A DNA stretch of 64,000 bases from Brevibacillus_H sp041920465 (GCA_041920465.1 JBHGXW010000043.1:11429-75428); one strand, 5' to 3'. Positions 43,091 through 51,792 are shown, counted from the first letter of the stretch. Made by a program: numbers and translations. Notes: generated from the sequence alone by a model not told the origin.

Positions 43091-43729
43091 TTAGCGCAAA
43101 AGCCCGGTGACGAACGGATTAAACATTTTTTCTGTCTCGATGGTGGTTTTCGATCCATGACCGGGGTAAATAATCGTGTCATCGTCCAATTCAAACAATT
43201 TGTCTTGAATACTTGCCATTAACGTCTCGAAGCTTCCCCCCGGAAGATCGGTACGGCCAATTGATTGCGCAAATAAGACGTCACCGCTGAAACAGTGCTG
43301 TCCAATCACAAATGAACAGCTGCCAGGTGAATGGCCTGGAGTATGCAGCACTTGTATCGTAAAACCGGCTAACTCCAGTGTTTGACCGTCTTGAAGCTCG
43401 CGTTCGGCCGGGTCGCAGACAATCGGCTCAGACATACCGAATAACTGGGAACCGTTCAGGACCGGATCGATCAGCCAGGCTTGCTCCTCCGGATGAATGT
43501 ATACAGGTGCCTTTGTCAGCTTGCGAACCGCTTGCAGTCCGCCAATATGATCCAGATGGGCGTGTGTCAACAGAATTGCCGCTACTTTTTCGTTTCGAAG
43601 CGCATCTAATAGCACAGCTGGCTGCATCCCCGGGTCAATCACAAGAGATTCGCCTGTCTGTTCATTGGTAATCAGGTATGCGTTGGTCTGGAATGGCCCC
43701 AAGCTAAACGAACGGATTTTAATCGTCAT
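43091..43729 (-). CDS. yqgX: MBL-fold hydrolase, YqgX/glyoxalase II-like
   Basis: 212-residue metallo-beta-lactamase-fold enzyme with the two-metal motif THAHLDHIGG (His56, His58, Asp60, His61), HTPGHSPGSCSF, FSGDVLF and YPGHGSKTTI. Family members hydrolyse S-lactoylglutathione-type or bacillithiol thioesters; bshC in this window makes a bacillithiol substrate plausible (inference). Gene order with mgsR- and yqgY-like genes nearby fits the B. subtilis yqg block. Confidence 0.92.
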   Translation of the reverse strand: MTIKIRSFSLGPFQTNAYLITNEQTGESLVIDPGMQPAVLLDALRNEKVAAILLTHAHLDHIGGLQAVRKLTKAPVYIHPEEQAWLIDPVLNGSQLFGMSEPIVCDPAERELQDGQTLELAGFTIQVLHTPGHSPGSCSFVIGQHCFSGDVLFAQSIGRTDLPGGSFETLMASIQDKLFELDDDTIIYPGHGSKTTIETEKMFNPFVTGLLR

Positions 43730-43813
43730 ATGATGATGACTCCTTTCTTCTGTTCAACCGATAAGGTAACATATGGTACATTCTATAGTACCAAAGATGA
43801 CAGAGGTGCTACA

Positions 43814-44177
43814 ATGATTCGACGTGTATGGACCATCGAAATGGAAATTCCAAGCGGTAAATAGCCCGGCTTTTACGCTCAGATGATCCATAAAATCGGG
43901 GATGAGGTTGAAATAATCGACCGATTCGGGCAAATGTTTATCGTTGCCGACTCTAAGCAGTTGGTACAGGTAAAAGAGATTTTGTCGCACCAAAAATGAA
44001 AACGACCCAGCTTCAGACTGGGCCGTTGTGCAGCAGCTTCGCGAACATATCATTGGCGAAATCCATGATCAACCGGACAGCATTTATTTGCTTGATTCAA
44101 ACCATCTGGAGCTTGCTCTGCACATTGCCGCCAAATACAAGGTAATGCTAGAGGTTATAGACGGAACTTCTCAATAA
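43814..44177 (+). pseudogene. Decayed small gene with an in-frame TAG and a frameshift
   Basis: From an ATG at 43814 (after GAGGTG) the reading is MIRRVWTIEMEIPSGK, a TAG stop at 43862-43864, then in the same frame PGFYAQMIHKIGDEVE...EILSHQK to a TGA at 43997. The coding-like stretch then continues in another frame from 44001 (NDPASDWAVVQQLREHIIGE...) to TAA at 44175. Both halves look protein-like, so this is probably one gene of about 115-120 codons with two lesions. The family is not recognised. The tail overlaps the 3' end of the chemoreceptor gene. Confidence 0.6.
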
Positions 44178-46146
44178 GGCGCTGCAATTCGTGTGCTTTC
44201 TGGCTGAGCGAGAGCGCCGAATGGGAGATTTCTTCAATGGACAGCAGTTGTTCTTTTGACAGGGCGTTCACCCGATCAGCATTGCCGGCTGAATCCTTGG
44301 CGATCCGGGCCATCTCGTCAACGGAGGCAGCAACCTGCTCGGAGCCTGCCGACATTTCTTGGGCTGTGGCGGAAATATCACGAATTTGATCGGCAACATT
44401 TTGGGACGATTCATAGATATGCTGGAATGCTTCGCCTGCTTCAATCACTGCCCTCAGTCCGTCTTGCACCTCTTTGACGACCGTATTCATCGAGATGACG
44501 GCGCGGTTGGTATCGTGCTGGATCTCCTGAATCAGGTTCGTGATTTGGCTGGCAGACGTATTGGATTGTTCCGCCAGTTTACGAACCTCATCGGCTACGA
44601 CGGCAAATCCTCTTCCGTGTTCACCTGCACGTGCCGCTTCAATCGCCGCGTTCAAGGCAAGCAGATTGGTTTGGGTGGCAATTCCGGAAATAACCTCCAC
44701 TATTTGCCCAATCTCTTGTGAACGTTCGCCAAGCAGTTGTATAATCGTAGCCGAGTCTTGGACGGAGTGGTTAATCGAGTTCATTTGGGAAACCGTCTTC
44801 TGGATCGATTGGTTCCCTTGGCTTGCCTCTGCAGTCGTTTCACTTGCCGCTTCCGATACTTGAGCAGATGCTTCGGCTATCCGCGTAATGCCAACCGCCA
44901 TTTCTTCCATTGCTCTGGCGCTTTCGTCCGCTCCCTGCACCTGATTGTGCGCTCCGGCAGATACCTCTTCAATCGCCATGCTTACATGTCTGGTTGCTTG
45001 ACTGGTCTGTTCGGCGTTGGCTGTCAATTCTTCTGCCAGGGAAGCCACCTGCTCCGTCGTATCCGCCAATTGATGAAGCACGGAACGAAGCGAGTCACTC
45101 ATCTTGTTGAAGCTCTGGCTAAGCTGTCCCAGCTCATGTGCTGCCTCTATGCCAATGTGTTGGGTCAAATCGCCCTCGCTTACCTGTTGTGCTGCGTCTA
45201 CCAATCGGGAAAGCGGACGGGTAATGGATCGGTTGATGAAGAAAGTTTGGATAAATCCGAGAATCAAAGCGAAGAGAATGACAAGGCCGGTGGTTACAAA
45301 GATCGGATTTGCCGCCTGGGACACTTCTTCGGATTGCATCGATCCGGCAATTTTCCAGCCAGTCAGTTTATTGGTTAAGTAATTTGCCATCTCTTTGCCG
45401 TTCGCCGTTTGAAACTCAAGAACCCCTTCATCCTGTCCGTACATGCTGTTCACATACGATTCCGTATTGACATCGCCAATTTTGCCGGTTGGATGAACCA
45501 GATACTTTTTGTCTTTATCCAGGATGAAGACGTATCCTTTTTCACCAATTTTTACTTTCTTGGCCAGTTCTCCCAAGTATTTCAAGCTAATGTCAAGTCC
45601 GACTACACCGCTGCCGTCTGATGTGGTACGGGATGTGCTGATGATGACCTCGCCAGACGATGCGTCAACATACGGAGATGTCAGAACAACTTGATCTTTT
45701 TTGGCAAACGCGTCCTGATACCACGGGCGTTTCCGCGGATCAAAATCGGGCGGCAGTTTCGCGTCTGGTGATAAAATCATCAACCCGGTCTCCGAACCGA
45801 CATAAGTGTTTTTAATCTCGGGATGAAGCTGTTGGTAGCGATCCAGCATCGCCTTGATTCCCTGGGCGGCATTTGGCGCAAATTGTTCGCGCTTGATGGT
45901 TTTCGCGAGGAATTCGGTATCTTTAATTTTCATTTCAATGAATTGGGTGATGCTGTCGTTAAGCAGCTTGATGTTTTCTTCAGAAGAAAATGTCAGTTGA
46001 TCTTCCAGCTTGTTTTTGGCGCTGTCATAAGCAGAAATGCCAATGATCAAGCTAGGCGCTAAGAGTAGAATAATTGATGAAAGCAGTAATCTTTGGCGAA
46101 TTGAGACCCTAAAGAAATTTCTGAATTTCATGGTTCGTTTTGTCAT
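44155..46146 (-). CDS. Methyl-accepting chemotaxis protein with dCache sensor
   Basis: 663 residues: membrane helix (about 18-38), extracytoplasmic dCache ligand-binding domain (about 45-275, with DPRKRPWYQDAF and GVVGLDISLKYL), second membrane helix (about 283-303), HAMP (about 305-358), and cytoplasmic signalling domain with the hairpin tip EVISGIATQTNLLALNAAIEAARAGEHGRGFAVVADEVRKLAE. No pentapeptide tether is seen. It signals to CheA; the ligand is unknown, though dCache receptors often bind amino acids. ATG at 46146 abuts its ribosome site, so ATG at 46131 may be the true start. Confidence 0.93.
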   Translation of the reverse strand: MTKRTMKFRNFFRVSIRQRLLLSSIILLLAPSLIIGISAYDSAKNKLEDQLTFSSEENIKLLNDSITQFIEMKIKDTEFLAKTIKREQFAPNAAQGIKAMLDRYQQLHPEIKNTYVGSETGLMILSPDAKLPPDFDPRKRPWYQDAFAKKDQVVLTSPYVDASSGEVIISTSRTTSDGSGVVGLDISLKYLGELAKKVKIGEKGYVFILDKDKKYLVHPTGKIGDVNTESYVNSMYGQDEGVLEFQTANGKEMANYLTNKLTGWKIAGSMQSEEVSQAANPIFVTTGLVILFALILGFIQTFFINRSITRPLSRLVDAAQQVSEGDLTQHIGIEAAHELGQLSQSFNKMSDSLRSVLHQLADTTEQVASLAEELTANAEQTSQATRHVSMAIEEVSAGAHNQVQGADESARAMEEMAVGITRIAEASAQVSEAASETTAEASQGNQSIQKTVSQMNSINHSVQDSATIIQLLGERSQEIGQIVEVISGIATQTNLLALNAAIEAARAGEHGRGFAVVADEVRKLAEQSNTSASQITNLIQEIQHDTNRAVISMNTVVKEVQDGLRAVIEAGEAFQHIYESSQNVADQIRDISATAQEMSAGSEQVAASVDEMARIAKDSAGNADRVNALSKEQLLSIEEISHSALSLSQKAHELQRLIEKFRL

Positions 46147-46209
46147 CCTCTCAAGTCAAAAAATAACAAGAGTATTATACCACCAGATAATGATAGTGAA
46201 ACTACATTC

Positions 46210-46256
46210 CATAAAAAAAGCTTTTCTATCGGGTCATCCGAAGAAAAGCTTTTTTC
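46210..46256 (-). terminator. Terminator after the lipoprotein gene
   Basis: Stem AAAAGCTTTTCT / AGAAAAGCTTTT with a 14-base loop, followed on the minus strand by TTTTTTTAT. It could also act on the other strand. Confidence 0.75.
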
Positions 46257-46263
46257 TTCTCTT

Positions 46264-46827
46264 CTATTGTACCAAATCAAATCGGTAACCGACCACTTTA
46301 TCTTTCACAATGCTGAATAGCATCTGATATTTGGAGCCTTTATAAATCAACTCTTTGTCACCCTGCGCTTCACCATATGCTTGTTTTACCTTGTCGATGG
46401 AATCGTATACGGCTACACCTCGGTTTGTTCTGATGGTTTTTCCTTCCGCTTCAGAGATTCCGCCGGTCATCAGGCTCTCGATGAGACCGCCCCTCACTTT
46501 CATGATAATTTGTGAGTTACCGATCATGATCATCCCTGTCGAGACGGTTCCTTCTCCCTTAGCCAGTTGATCAACGGTCATGCTTTGCCGGGATACTGCA
46601 TCCATAAATTCATAGCGTGTCGGCTTCAACTGATTCATCGCTTCCTTGATGCCTTGTCCGAGATAGACACCCAGCATCCCGTACTCCTGTTGGTTCTCAG
46701 GATCGAACTTCTCCGCGAGAGCCGGCGTGGTGGCAGCAGTATTGGGAGGGGTTGCTCCTTGATTGCATCCGCCCACGAGGAATAACAGAGCCACGATTAG
46801 GCCGATCAGAAGGGTATGTCTTCTCAT
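46264..46827 (-). CDS. Uncharacterised lipoprotein
   Basis: 187 residues with a lipoprotein signal peptide ending LVGGC, a short Thr/Pro/Ala linker, and a globular domain of about 140 residues. The domain opens with GMLGVYLGQGIKEAMNQL and has a clear internal KQAYGEAQGDKELIYKGSKYQMLFSIVKDKVVGYRFDL ending. This looks like the SmpA/OmlA- or DUF4309-like small lipoprotein fold (GVYLGQ...V.KAYG...L.Y), but the assignment is tentative. The ATG used lies 14 bases from GGAG; a GTG 12 bases upstream is too close to that site. Confidence 0.82.
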   Translation of the reverse strand: MRRHTLLIGLIVALLFLVGGCNQGATPPNTAATTPALAEKFDPENQQEYGMLGVYLGQGIKEAMNQLKPTRYEFMDAVSRQSMTVDQLAKGEGTVSTGMIMIGNSQIIMKVRGGLIESLMTGGISEAEGKTIRTNRGVAVYDSIDKVKQAYGEAQGDKELIYKGSKYQMLFSIVKDKVVGYRFDLVQ

Positions 46828-46910
46828 ATCTTGTCGCACTACTCCTTTTTTTTGCCATTTCGTACCTATCTTATAACAGGAGCAAGAGCCACGGCAAGTT
46901 TGTCTCTAAA

Positions 46911-47351
46911 TTACTTTTTGTTGTTTCCCACCATTTGTTTCGGTTTGATCGAACCGTTATTCATCGTTTGTTTGTAACCTTCCAGAATCTTCAACAGCGA
47001 ATGGAAGAAAGGTGATCCGAATACGGCGACGATTCCCCAGACCCAAATCCCTTCTTCCCAGGAATTCTCCACATAGATCCGGTCTGCTCCAGCCAAAATG
47101 AGGCCGGGATCAATTTTGGTCAGTCCGATAATCACTCCGGCGGAAACCGTCGAGAGCAAAATGTTCAGGAATTTTTTGTAGTGGTTCAGCCATGCTGCCT
47201 TGTTGTGATTATCCAAGCTGCTATCTGCCGCTTCGTAGTCGGTGCCAAGAAACGGAACAATCGTTTTGAACGCTTCGGTCACGCCTGCTGCCGCACTTGA
47301 AACAGCCGTAATATAAACCAAAAATGAAATAGATGAATTCAGGTCTACCAT
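46911..47351 (-). CDS. Uncharacterised membrane protein
   Basis: 146 residues with hydrophobic segments at about 8-28, 63-85 and 98-118 and a charged C-terminal tail ending KPKQMVGNNKK. No family is recognised. Size and layout recall holin-like or small envelope proteins, but no phage genes lie nearby. GGGGGAGGATC precedes the ATG. It lies between a lipoprotein gene and phoH on the same strand, separated from phoH by a terminator. Confidence 0.75.
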   Translation of the reverse strand: MVDLNSSISFLVYITAVSSAAAGVTEAFKTIVPFLGTDYEAADSSLDNHNKAAWLNHYKKFLNILLSTVSAGVIIGLTKIDPGLILAGADRIYVENSWEEGIWVWGIVAVFGSPFFHSLLKILEGYKQTMNNGSIKPKQMVGNNKK

Positions 47352-47405
47352 TTGGATCCTCCCCCTTTTGTATAAATGTATGGGACAGATCCGGCTTCCT
47401 ATACC

Positions 47406-47434
47406 AAAAAACCGCCTCCAAAGAGACGGTTTTC
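47406..47434 (-). terminator. Terminator after the PhoH gene
   Basis: Stem AAAACCGCCTC / GAGACGGTTTT (one G-U pair) with loop CAAA and a short T-run on the minus-strand side. Confidence 0.75.
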
Positions 47435-48769
47435 TTACAAGATATCGGCAGCCAACTGGGCCAGGACACTGCGTTCACCTTTTTCCAGCTTGATATGTCC
47501 GGAAAGCCTCTGGTCTTTAAATGTTTCAACAACATAGGTAAGGCCGTTATTGCTTTCGTCCAGGTAAGGGTGATCAATCTGTTCAGGGTCGCCCATCAAA
47601 ACGATTTTCGAGCCTTCCCCCACGCGTGTGAGAATCGTCTTGACCTCGTGTTTTGTCAGGTTCTGCGCTTCGTCAATGATGATAAATTGTCCGGGGATAG
47701 ATCTTCCGCGAATATAGGTGAGCGCCTCCACCTGAATGCTGCCCATTCCGGCTAATATCTTGTCGAGATCGCCCGGTCGTTTCGTGTTGAACAGATATTC
47801 CAAATTATCATAGATCGGCTGCATCCAGGGCCTTAATTTTTCTTCCTTTTCTCCCGGCAGGTAGCCGATGTCTTTGCCGAGCGGGACAATGGGCCTTGCG
47901 ACAAGCAATTTTTTGTACTTTTGCATATCCTCGATTTGCAACAAACCAGCCGCCAGAGCGAGCAGTGTCTTCCCGGTTCCTGCTTTGCCCGTCATTGTCA
48001 CCAAGTGTATATCATCACGCAGCAAAAGCTCGATGGCCATCCGCTGCTGAACATTACGCGCCTTTATTCCCCAAATCGGGTCATCATCAACCACCAATGA
48101 CTCCATGATCTTGCCTTCTGCGTCTACTTTTCCAATAGCAGAGACGGAAGGATTCAATTCATCTTTCAGAATCAAGAATTGGTGAGGAAAAAATGTAGTT
48201 TGAGGAAAAACTTGATGCAAAATCAGTTTCCGATTGGCGTAAAAAGATTTAATGATCCCGGAATCGACATTCATCTTGTAAAATCCCGGAAAAATACTGG
48301 AGTACTCCCTGACGACGCGATCTGACAAATAATCTTCCGCCTTTAAACCGAGGGCATCAGCCTTTACCCTCATCAGAGCGTCTTTGCTCACCAGAATGAC
48401 CGGACGCGGCTCCGCCAACACATTCTCTTCTTCTTGCAGATTAATGGCGACCGCCAAAATGCGGTTATCGTTGGTGATTTCGTGGAACTGCTTTTGAAGT
48501 TTCAAAAGCGAAGAGTGATTCAGTTCCACCCGTAATAAGCCCCCCGTCTCCAGCCTGATCCCTTGATGCAGTTGTCCGTTTTGACGAAAACTGTCAAGCA
48601 GACGGGATACATGTCTGGCGTTACGACCAATCTCATCAGTATAGCGCTTTTTCGAGTCAATCTCTTCCAGCACGACTGCGGGGATGACGATCTCGTTGTC
48701 GGCAAACGAGAAGATCGCCAACGGATCTTGCAGGAGTACGTTCGTGTCCAGTACGTAGATTTTTCTCAA
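47435..48769 (-). CDS. ylaK: PIN domain plus PhoH-family ATPase (YlaK)
   Basis: 444 residues with two domains: an N-terminal PIN-type nuclease domain (about 1-140) with Asp residues in YVLDTNVLLQDP and LEEIDSKKR, and a C-terminal PhoH domain (about 225-430) with Walker A MTGKAGTGKTLLALAAG and Walker B FIIIDEAQNLT. PhoH2-type fusions of this kind act as RNA helicase/ribonucleases in other bacteria. TTG start behind AGGAGGCGAG. A sequence CATAAAGTA upstream on the same strand (48801-48809 region) resembles a sigmaK/E -10 box, but this is weak. Confidence 0.93.
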   Translation of the reverse strand: MRKIYVLDTNVLLQDPLAIFSFADNEIVIPAVVLEEIDSKKRYTDEIGRNARHVSRLLDSFRQNGQLHQGIRLETGGLLRVELNHSSLLKLQKQFHEITNDNRILAVAINLQEEENVLAEPRPVILVSKDALMRVKADALGLKAEDYLSDRVVREYSSIFPGFYKMNVDSGIIKSFYANRKLILHQVFPQTTFFPHQFLILKDELNPSVSAIGKVDAEGKIMESLVVDDDPIWGIKARNVQQRMAIELLLRDDIHLVTMTGKAGTGKTLLALAAGLLQIEDMQKYKKLLVARPIVPLGKDIGYLPGEKEEKLRPWMQPIYDNLEYLFNTKRPGDLDKILAGMGSIQVEALTYIRGRSIPGQFIIIDEAQNLTKHEVKTILTRVGEGSKIVLMGDPEQIDHPYLDESNNGLTYVVETFKDQRLSGHIKLEKGERSVLAQLAADIL

Positions 48770-48928
48770 GATCTCGCCTCCTATAACCCTTCTCTTATAC
48801 TTTATGCAAATGGACTGACGATGGTCTGACTTTCAATGGGCGATTGTAATAAAGTGTATGAATTGATCCAGACAGATAGACGAAACGGGGCGAGAATGAA
48901 ACATTATCTTTACGCTCACAATAAGAAT

Positions 48929-48974
48929 ACCCACCCGACTAAAGCTATCGCTACGTCGGGCGGGGCCCCCAACT
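48929..48974 (+). repeat. GC-rich hairpin repeat, family 1, copy B
   Basis: Arms CCCACCCGAC / GTCGGGCGGG around TAAAGCTATCGCTAC, then GGCCCCCAACTAA. Compared with copy C the inner pair GAC/GTC replaces GGC/GCC on both arms, so pairing is kept. Confidence 0.85.
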
Positions 48975-49052
48975 AAATTCTTATCTGTTAAGAAAAGCTT
49001 CTGATCGAAGCCTTTTCAAAGACGTAGTCGAATCCTTCTTTAGCGGTAACTT

Positions 49053-49105
49053 TTCCGATGAATCAAGATGTAGACTCTGGAAGCTTTCTACATTTCTGAT
49101 ACATG
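49053..49105. repeat. Inverted-repeat element, family 2, copy 2
   Basis: About 53 bases resembling the element at 35849-35900, sharing TTCCGATGAATCA, TGTAG, GGAAGCT and the closing TTTCTGAT-CAT in the same order. The end arms are less perfect here. Confidence 0.6.
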
Positions 49106-49174
49106 AAGAAAGCCCAGTATCCGTTCATACGTACGGATTCACCAAAGATAAAACAACATGAGAGGATGGTACTC

Positions 49175-49774
49175 GTGAAACATATGATTTTCATCCCGGT
49201 CGTGGCGATGCTTCTTTCGGCTTGCAATACCCCCAACAATCCTCCTGCCAATCAAGCGGCACCTCCACCTAATCAGCAGCCGATACAAACCCAGCGGGTG
49301 CAGCAAACGGCTCCTACACCGCAATACAACCAGTCTCCGCAAGCCAAAGCGCAAAGGCTTGTGCAATTGGCCACCCGTGTAAAAAACGTGAATGATGCGA
49401 CTGCAGTTGTATTAGGCAACTATGCCATTGTAGGGATTGATGTCAAAGCAACCCTTGACCGTCCGGAAGTAGGCGTTATTAAATACTCTGTGGCCGAAGC
49501 TTTAAAAGAAGATCCGCAGGGGGCAAATGCGATCGTAACAGCCGATCCTGATATTGTCCAGCGGCTGCGCGAGATGGCGGCTGACATAAGAAGCGGCAGG
49601 CCGATCGCCGGCATTTTGGAAGAACTGGCTGATATTGTCGGACGAATCATCCCGCAGGTGCCGAGCAATGTGAAGCCGCGTGAACAGCCAAACACCTTGC
49701 AAAATCAGCAGCGCATGAACAATAACACTGACACAAAGCCACAGGGGAACACCAAAATTCCGCTGCAAAAATAA
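49175..49774 (+). CDS. ylaJ: YhcN/YlaJ family sporulation lipoprotein
   Basis: 199 residues: lipoprotein signal (MKHMIFIPVVAMLLSAC), a Pro/Gln/Asn-rich linker (about 18-60), then a YhcN/YlaJ domain (about 65-165) with LATRVKNVNDATAVVLGNYAIVGIDVKATLD and NAIVTADPDIVQRLREMAADI. Related lipoproteins sit in the spore inner membrane and affect germination. Adjacent YlaK, YlaL, YlaH and TypA homologues support YlaJ. GTG at 49175 chosen because the ATG nine bases earlier abuts GAGAGG. Confidence 0.9.
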   Translation: MKHMIFIPVVAMLLSACNTPNNPPANQAAPPPNQQPIQTQRVQQTAPTPQYNQSPQAKAQRLVQLATRVKNVNDATAVVLGNYAIVGIDVKATLDRPEVGVIKYSVAEALKEDPQGANAIVTADPDIVQRLREMAADIRSGRPIAGILEELADIVGRIIPQVPSNVKPREQPNTLQNQQRMNNNTDTKPQGNTKIPLQK

Positions 49775-49778
49775 GAAA

Positions 49779-49817
49779 ACCCACCGAGCCATCAATATCG
49801 TTGCGCCCGGCGGGGAC
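49779..49817 (+). repeat. GC-rich hairpin repeat, family 1, copy D
   Basis: ACCCACCGAGC...GCCCGGCGGGG around an ATCAATATCGTTGC loop, five bases after the YlaJ-type stop codon. It is a more diverged member without the GGCCCC tail. Confidence 0.65.
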
Positions 49818-49831
49818 ACAATTTATGAAAA

Positions 49832-49893
49832 GCCCACCCGAAAGCAGCACTCCTTTCGCAACAATGCGCCAGGTAGAGCCGGGTGGGTTTGTT
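49832..49893 (+). terminator. Large hairpin terminator-like element, family 1 related
   Basis: Arms CCCACCCG (49833-49840) and CGGGTGGG (49880-49887) with a loop of about 39 bases, followed by TTTGTTC. It lies in tandem with repeat copy D and likely ends the YlaJ-type transcript. Confidence 0.6.
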
Positions 49894-50009
49894 CATGAAT
49901 TTTTCACAAACCTGTAAGATTTGTCACACCGTTTTGCAATGTAAACCAGATGGCAAACATGTTAAGATAGAGAGGACAAAAATCACAATGTAAGGAGAGA
50001 GTTTACATA

Positions 50010-51050
50010 ATGAAATATAGAACAATGCCTGGTACCGAATTAACAGTGTCTGAAGTTGGCTTCGGCGTATGGTCGGTCGCTACCAAATGGTGGGGCGTAA
50101 CTGATGTGGATTTCGGCAAAAAACTGCTGCGCAGCGCATACGAAGATTACGGTGTCAATTTCTTCGACACAGCTGATGTGTACGGCAACGGTCTTGGTGA
50201 AACCATTCTTGCCGACACTTTCAAAGATGTCCGTGACAAAATCGTCATTGCCACCAAGTTCGGCTATGACATTTACAATTTGCCGGGAGAACGCAAAGGC
50301 CACTCCGAACTGCCGCAGAACTGGTCGAAAGAACATATCCGCTACGCTTGCGAGCAAAGCTTGAAGCGTCTCGGAACCGACTACATTGACTTCTTCCAGC
50401 TGCACAATCCGAGAATGGAAACCGTGTTGAACGACGAAGTTCATGAAACACTGGAGCGTCTGAAAGAAGAAGGGAAAATTCGCGAGTATGGCGCGGCGAT
50501 GGGACCTGACATCGGCTGGAAGGAAGAGTCGATTGCGGCATTGAAGCGTCCGGGATACGCAGCCATCCAGATTATCAACAACATCGTGGAACAAGATCCT
50601 GCGCGTGACGTATTTCCTGTAGCTGACGAACAAAAACGCGCATTGATTGTCCGTGTACCGCATGCTTCCGGTTTGTTGGACGGCACATATGATCCTGACA
50701 AGCACTTCGACAAGAGCGACCACCGTAATCACCGTCCTGCCCACTGGATGCAAGCCGGTGTTGAAGTTGTGAATGAGATGAAAGCGAGAGGATTGTTTGA
50801 CGGCAAAGAGAGAACCATCGGCCAATTGGCGATTCAATTCTCCCTTTATCAACCATCCGTTGTAACCGTTTTACCTAACTTCACCAGCGAAGAAAATCTT
50901 AAAGAATTCGCGATGGCTTCGGAAGTGGCTCCACTTACCAAAGAAGAGATGGATTTGATCGAATCTCTCTGGGTGAACGGCTACAGTGAACGTCTCAAAC
51001 AGCCAATGTCTGATACCACCACCAAACCAACACCTGTTTTGCAAGCGTAA
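50010..51050 (+). CDS. Aldo/keto reductase
   Basis: 346-residue NADPH-dependent oxidoreductase of the AKR TIM-barrel fold. The catalytic set is visible: Asp53 and Tyr58 in FFDTADVYGNG, Lys83 in ATKFGYD and His in FFQLHNPR. The cofactor end has TVLPNFTSEENLKEF. Substrate cannot be told; relatives reduce varied aldehydes and ketones or sugar derivatives. Strong AGGAGAGA site. Monocistronic by spacing, and its stop codon is followed by repeat copy C. Confidence 0.93.
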   Translation: MKYRTMPGTELTVSEVGFGVWSVATKWWGVTDVDFGKKLLRSAYEDYGVNFFDTADVYGNGLGETILADTFKDVRDKIVIATKFGYDIYNLPGERKGHSELPQNWSKEHIRYACEQSLKRLGTDYIDFFQLHNPRMETVLNDEVHETLERLKEEGKIREYGAAMGPDIGWKEESIAALKRPGYAAIQIINNIVEQDPARDVFPVADEQKRALIVRVPHASGLLDGTYDPDKHFDKSDHRNHRPAHWMQAGVEVVNEMKARGLFDGKERTIGQLAIQFSLYQPSVVTVLPNFTSEENLKEFAMASEVAPLTKEEMDLIESLWVNGYSERLKQPMSDTTTKPTPVLQA

Positions 51051-51054
51051 GAAA

Positions 51055-51102
51055 ACCCACTCGGCTTAAGCTATCGCTGCGCCGAGCGGGGCCCCCAACT
51101 AA
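51055..51102 (+). repeat. GC-rich hairpin repeat, family 1, copy C
   Basis: Arms CCCACTCGGC / GCCGAGCGGG around TTAAGCTATCGCTGC, then GGCCCCCAACTAA. It shares the loop core AAGCTATCGCT and the 13-base tail with copy B and begins five bases after the stop of the aldo/keto reductase. Confidence 0.85.
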
Positions 51103-51201
51103 CCCACTTTATCCAACAAAAAGTGTGTGACCCGATCAAACGGTCACACGCTTCTTAAATTTAAAGGGACAGCAAGCGAGTTTGCTGTCCTTTCTCTTTT
51201 C

Positions 51202-51654
51202 TTATTTACGCAATGCGGCCATGACTTGGTTATCCAGCTTCGCCGCAGCGTTCTTGTCATAAGTTTTCTCATATTGAGGTTCAACGGAAATGCGGCTGCC
51301 ATAAAACATGACATCACGCACGGACTCGATCGAAATCTCGATCATCGCAAGCTTCAGCGGCACCTCTTCCATGCGTTCACTGGCCAATGTTGCCTTGCCG
51401 TTAATGGCAAAGGTAGAACCGGCGGCAATCAGGTTAAGCACCACTTTAGGCTCTTTTTGTATATTGGCGATGATTCGAGAACGGCTGTCCACCGCAAAAC
51501 GGATGGTTTGCGGATTGGGAGCAAATACCCATGAAATTGCACTCAGTGTCGGGGCACCTGACTCATGGTCGATCGTACCCAACAAAACAAAACGTTCTTT
51601 TTGCAGGTATTGAAACAATTCTTCCGAAAGAGAATTAGCAACTGTCTCAGCCAT
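51202..51654 (-). CDS. ylaL: Pyridoxamine 5'-phosphate oxidase-fold protein, YlaL-like
   Basis: 150 residues of the split-barrel FMN-binding fold: RFVLLGTIDHESGAPTLSAISWVFAPNPQTIRFAVDSRSRIIANIQKEPKVVLNLIA near 20-76. Such small members bind flavin or haem and are rarely true PNPOx. ylaL lies beside ylaK in B. subtilis, which supports the name. ATG at 51652-51654 behind AAAGGAGG. Confidence 0.85.
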   Translation of the reverse strand: MAETVANSLSEELFQYLQKERFVLLGTIDHESGAPTLSAISWVFAPNPQTIRFAVDSRSRIIANIQKEPKVVLNLIAAGSTFAINGKATLASERMEEVPLKLAMIEISIESVRDVMFYGSRISVEPQYEKTYDKNAAAKLDNQVMAALRK

Positions 51655-51792
51655 ACCGCTTCCTCCTTTTGAAAAGTTCATATGAATATTGTACCCATGC
51701 CGCATAAAAAAAGGCAATTCTTTCCTCACATACTTGAAGTCGGCTTATCGGTTCTATAAACTGGGATAAACTAATTCGTAGGAGGTACTGTT

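Larger units (their letters stand above)
48770..49174. other. Gene-free interval with repeats
   Basis: About 400 bases without a convincing gene. It holds the upstream region of phoH, repeat copy B (family 1) at 48929-48974 and copy 2 of the family-2 element at 49053-49105, then the ribosome site of the YlaJ-like gene. Confidence 0.7.

Noticed and set aside
43862..43864. Reading the TAG as pyrrolysine or other recoding
   Set aside because: No pyl genes are visible and the same gene also has a frameshift downstream, so decay is simpler.
48897..48977. 26-codon reading ending in the hairpin repeat (MKHYLYAHNKN...)
   Set aside because: Most of its codons fall in repeat copy B, and the frame is not kept in the other copies, so it is unlikely to be a gene.
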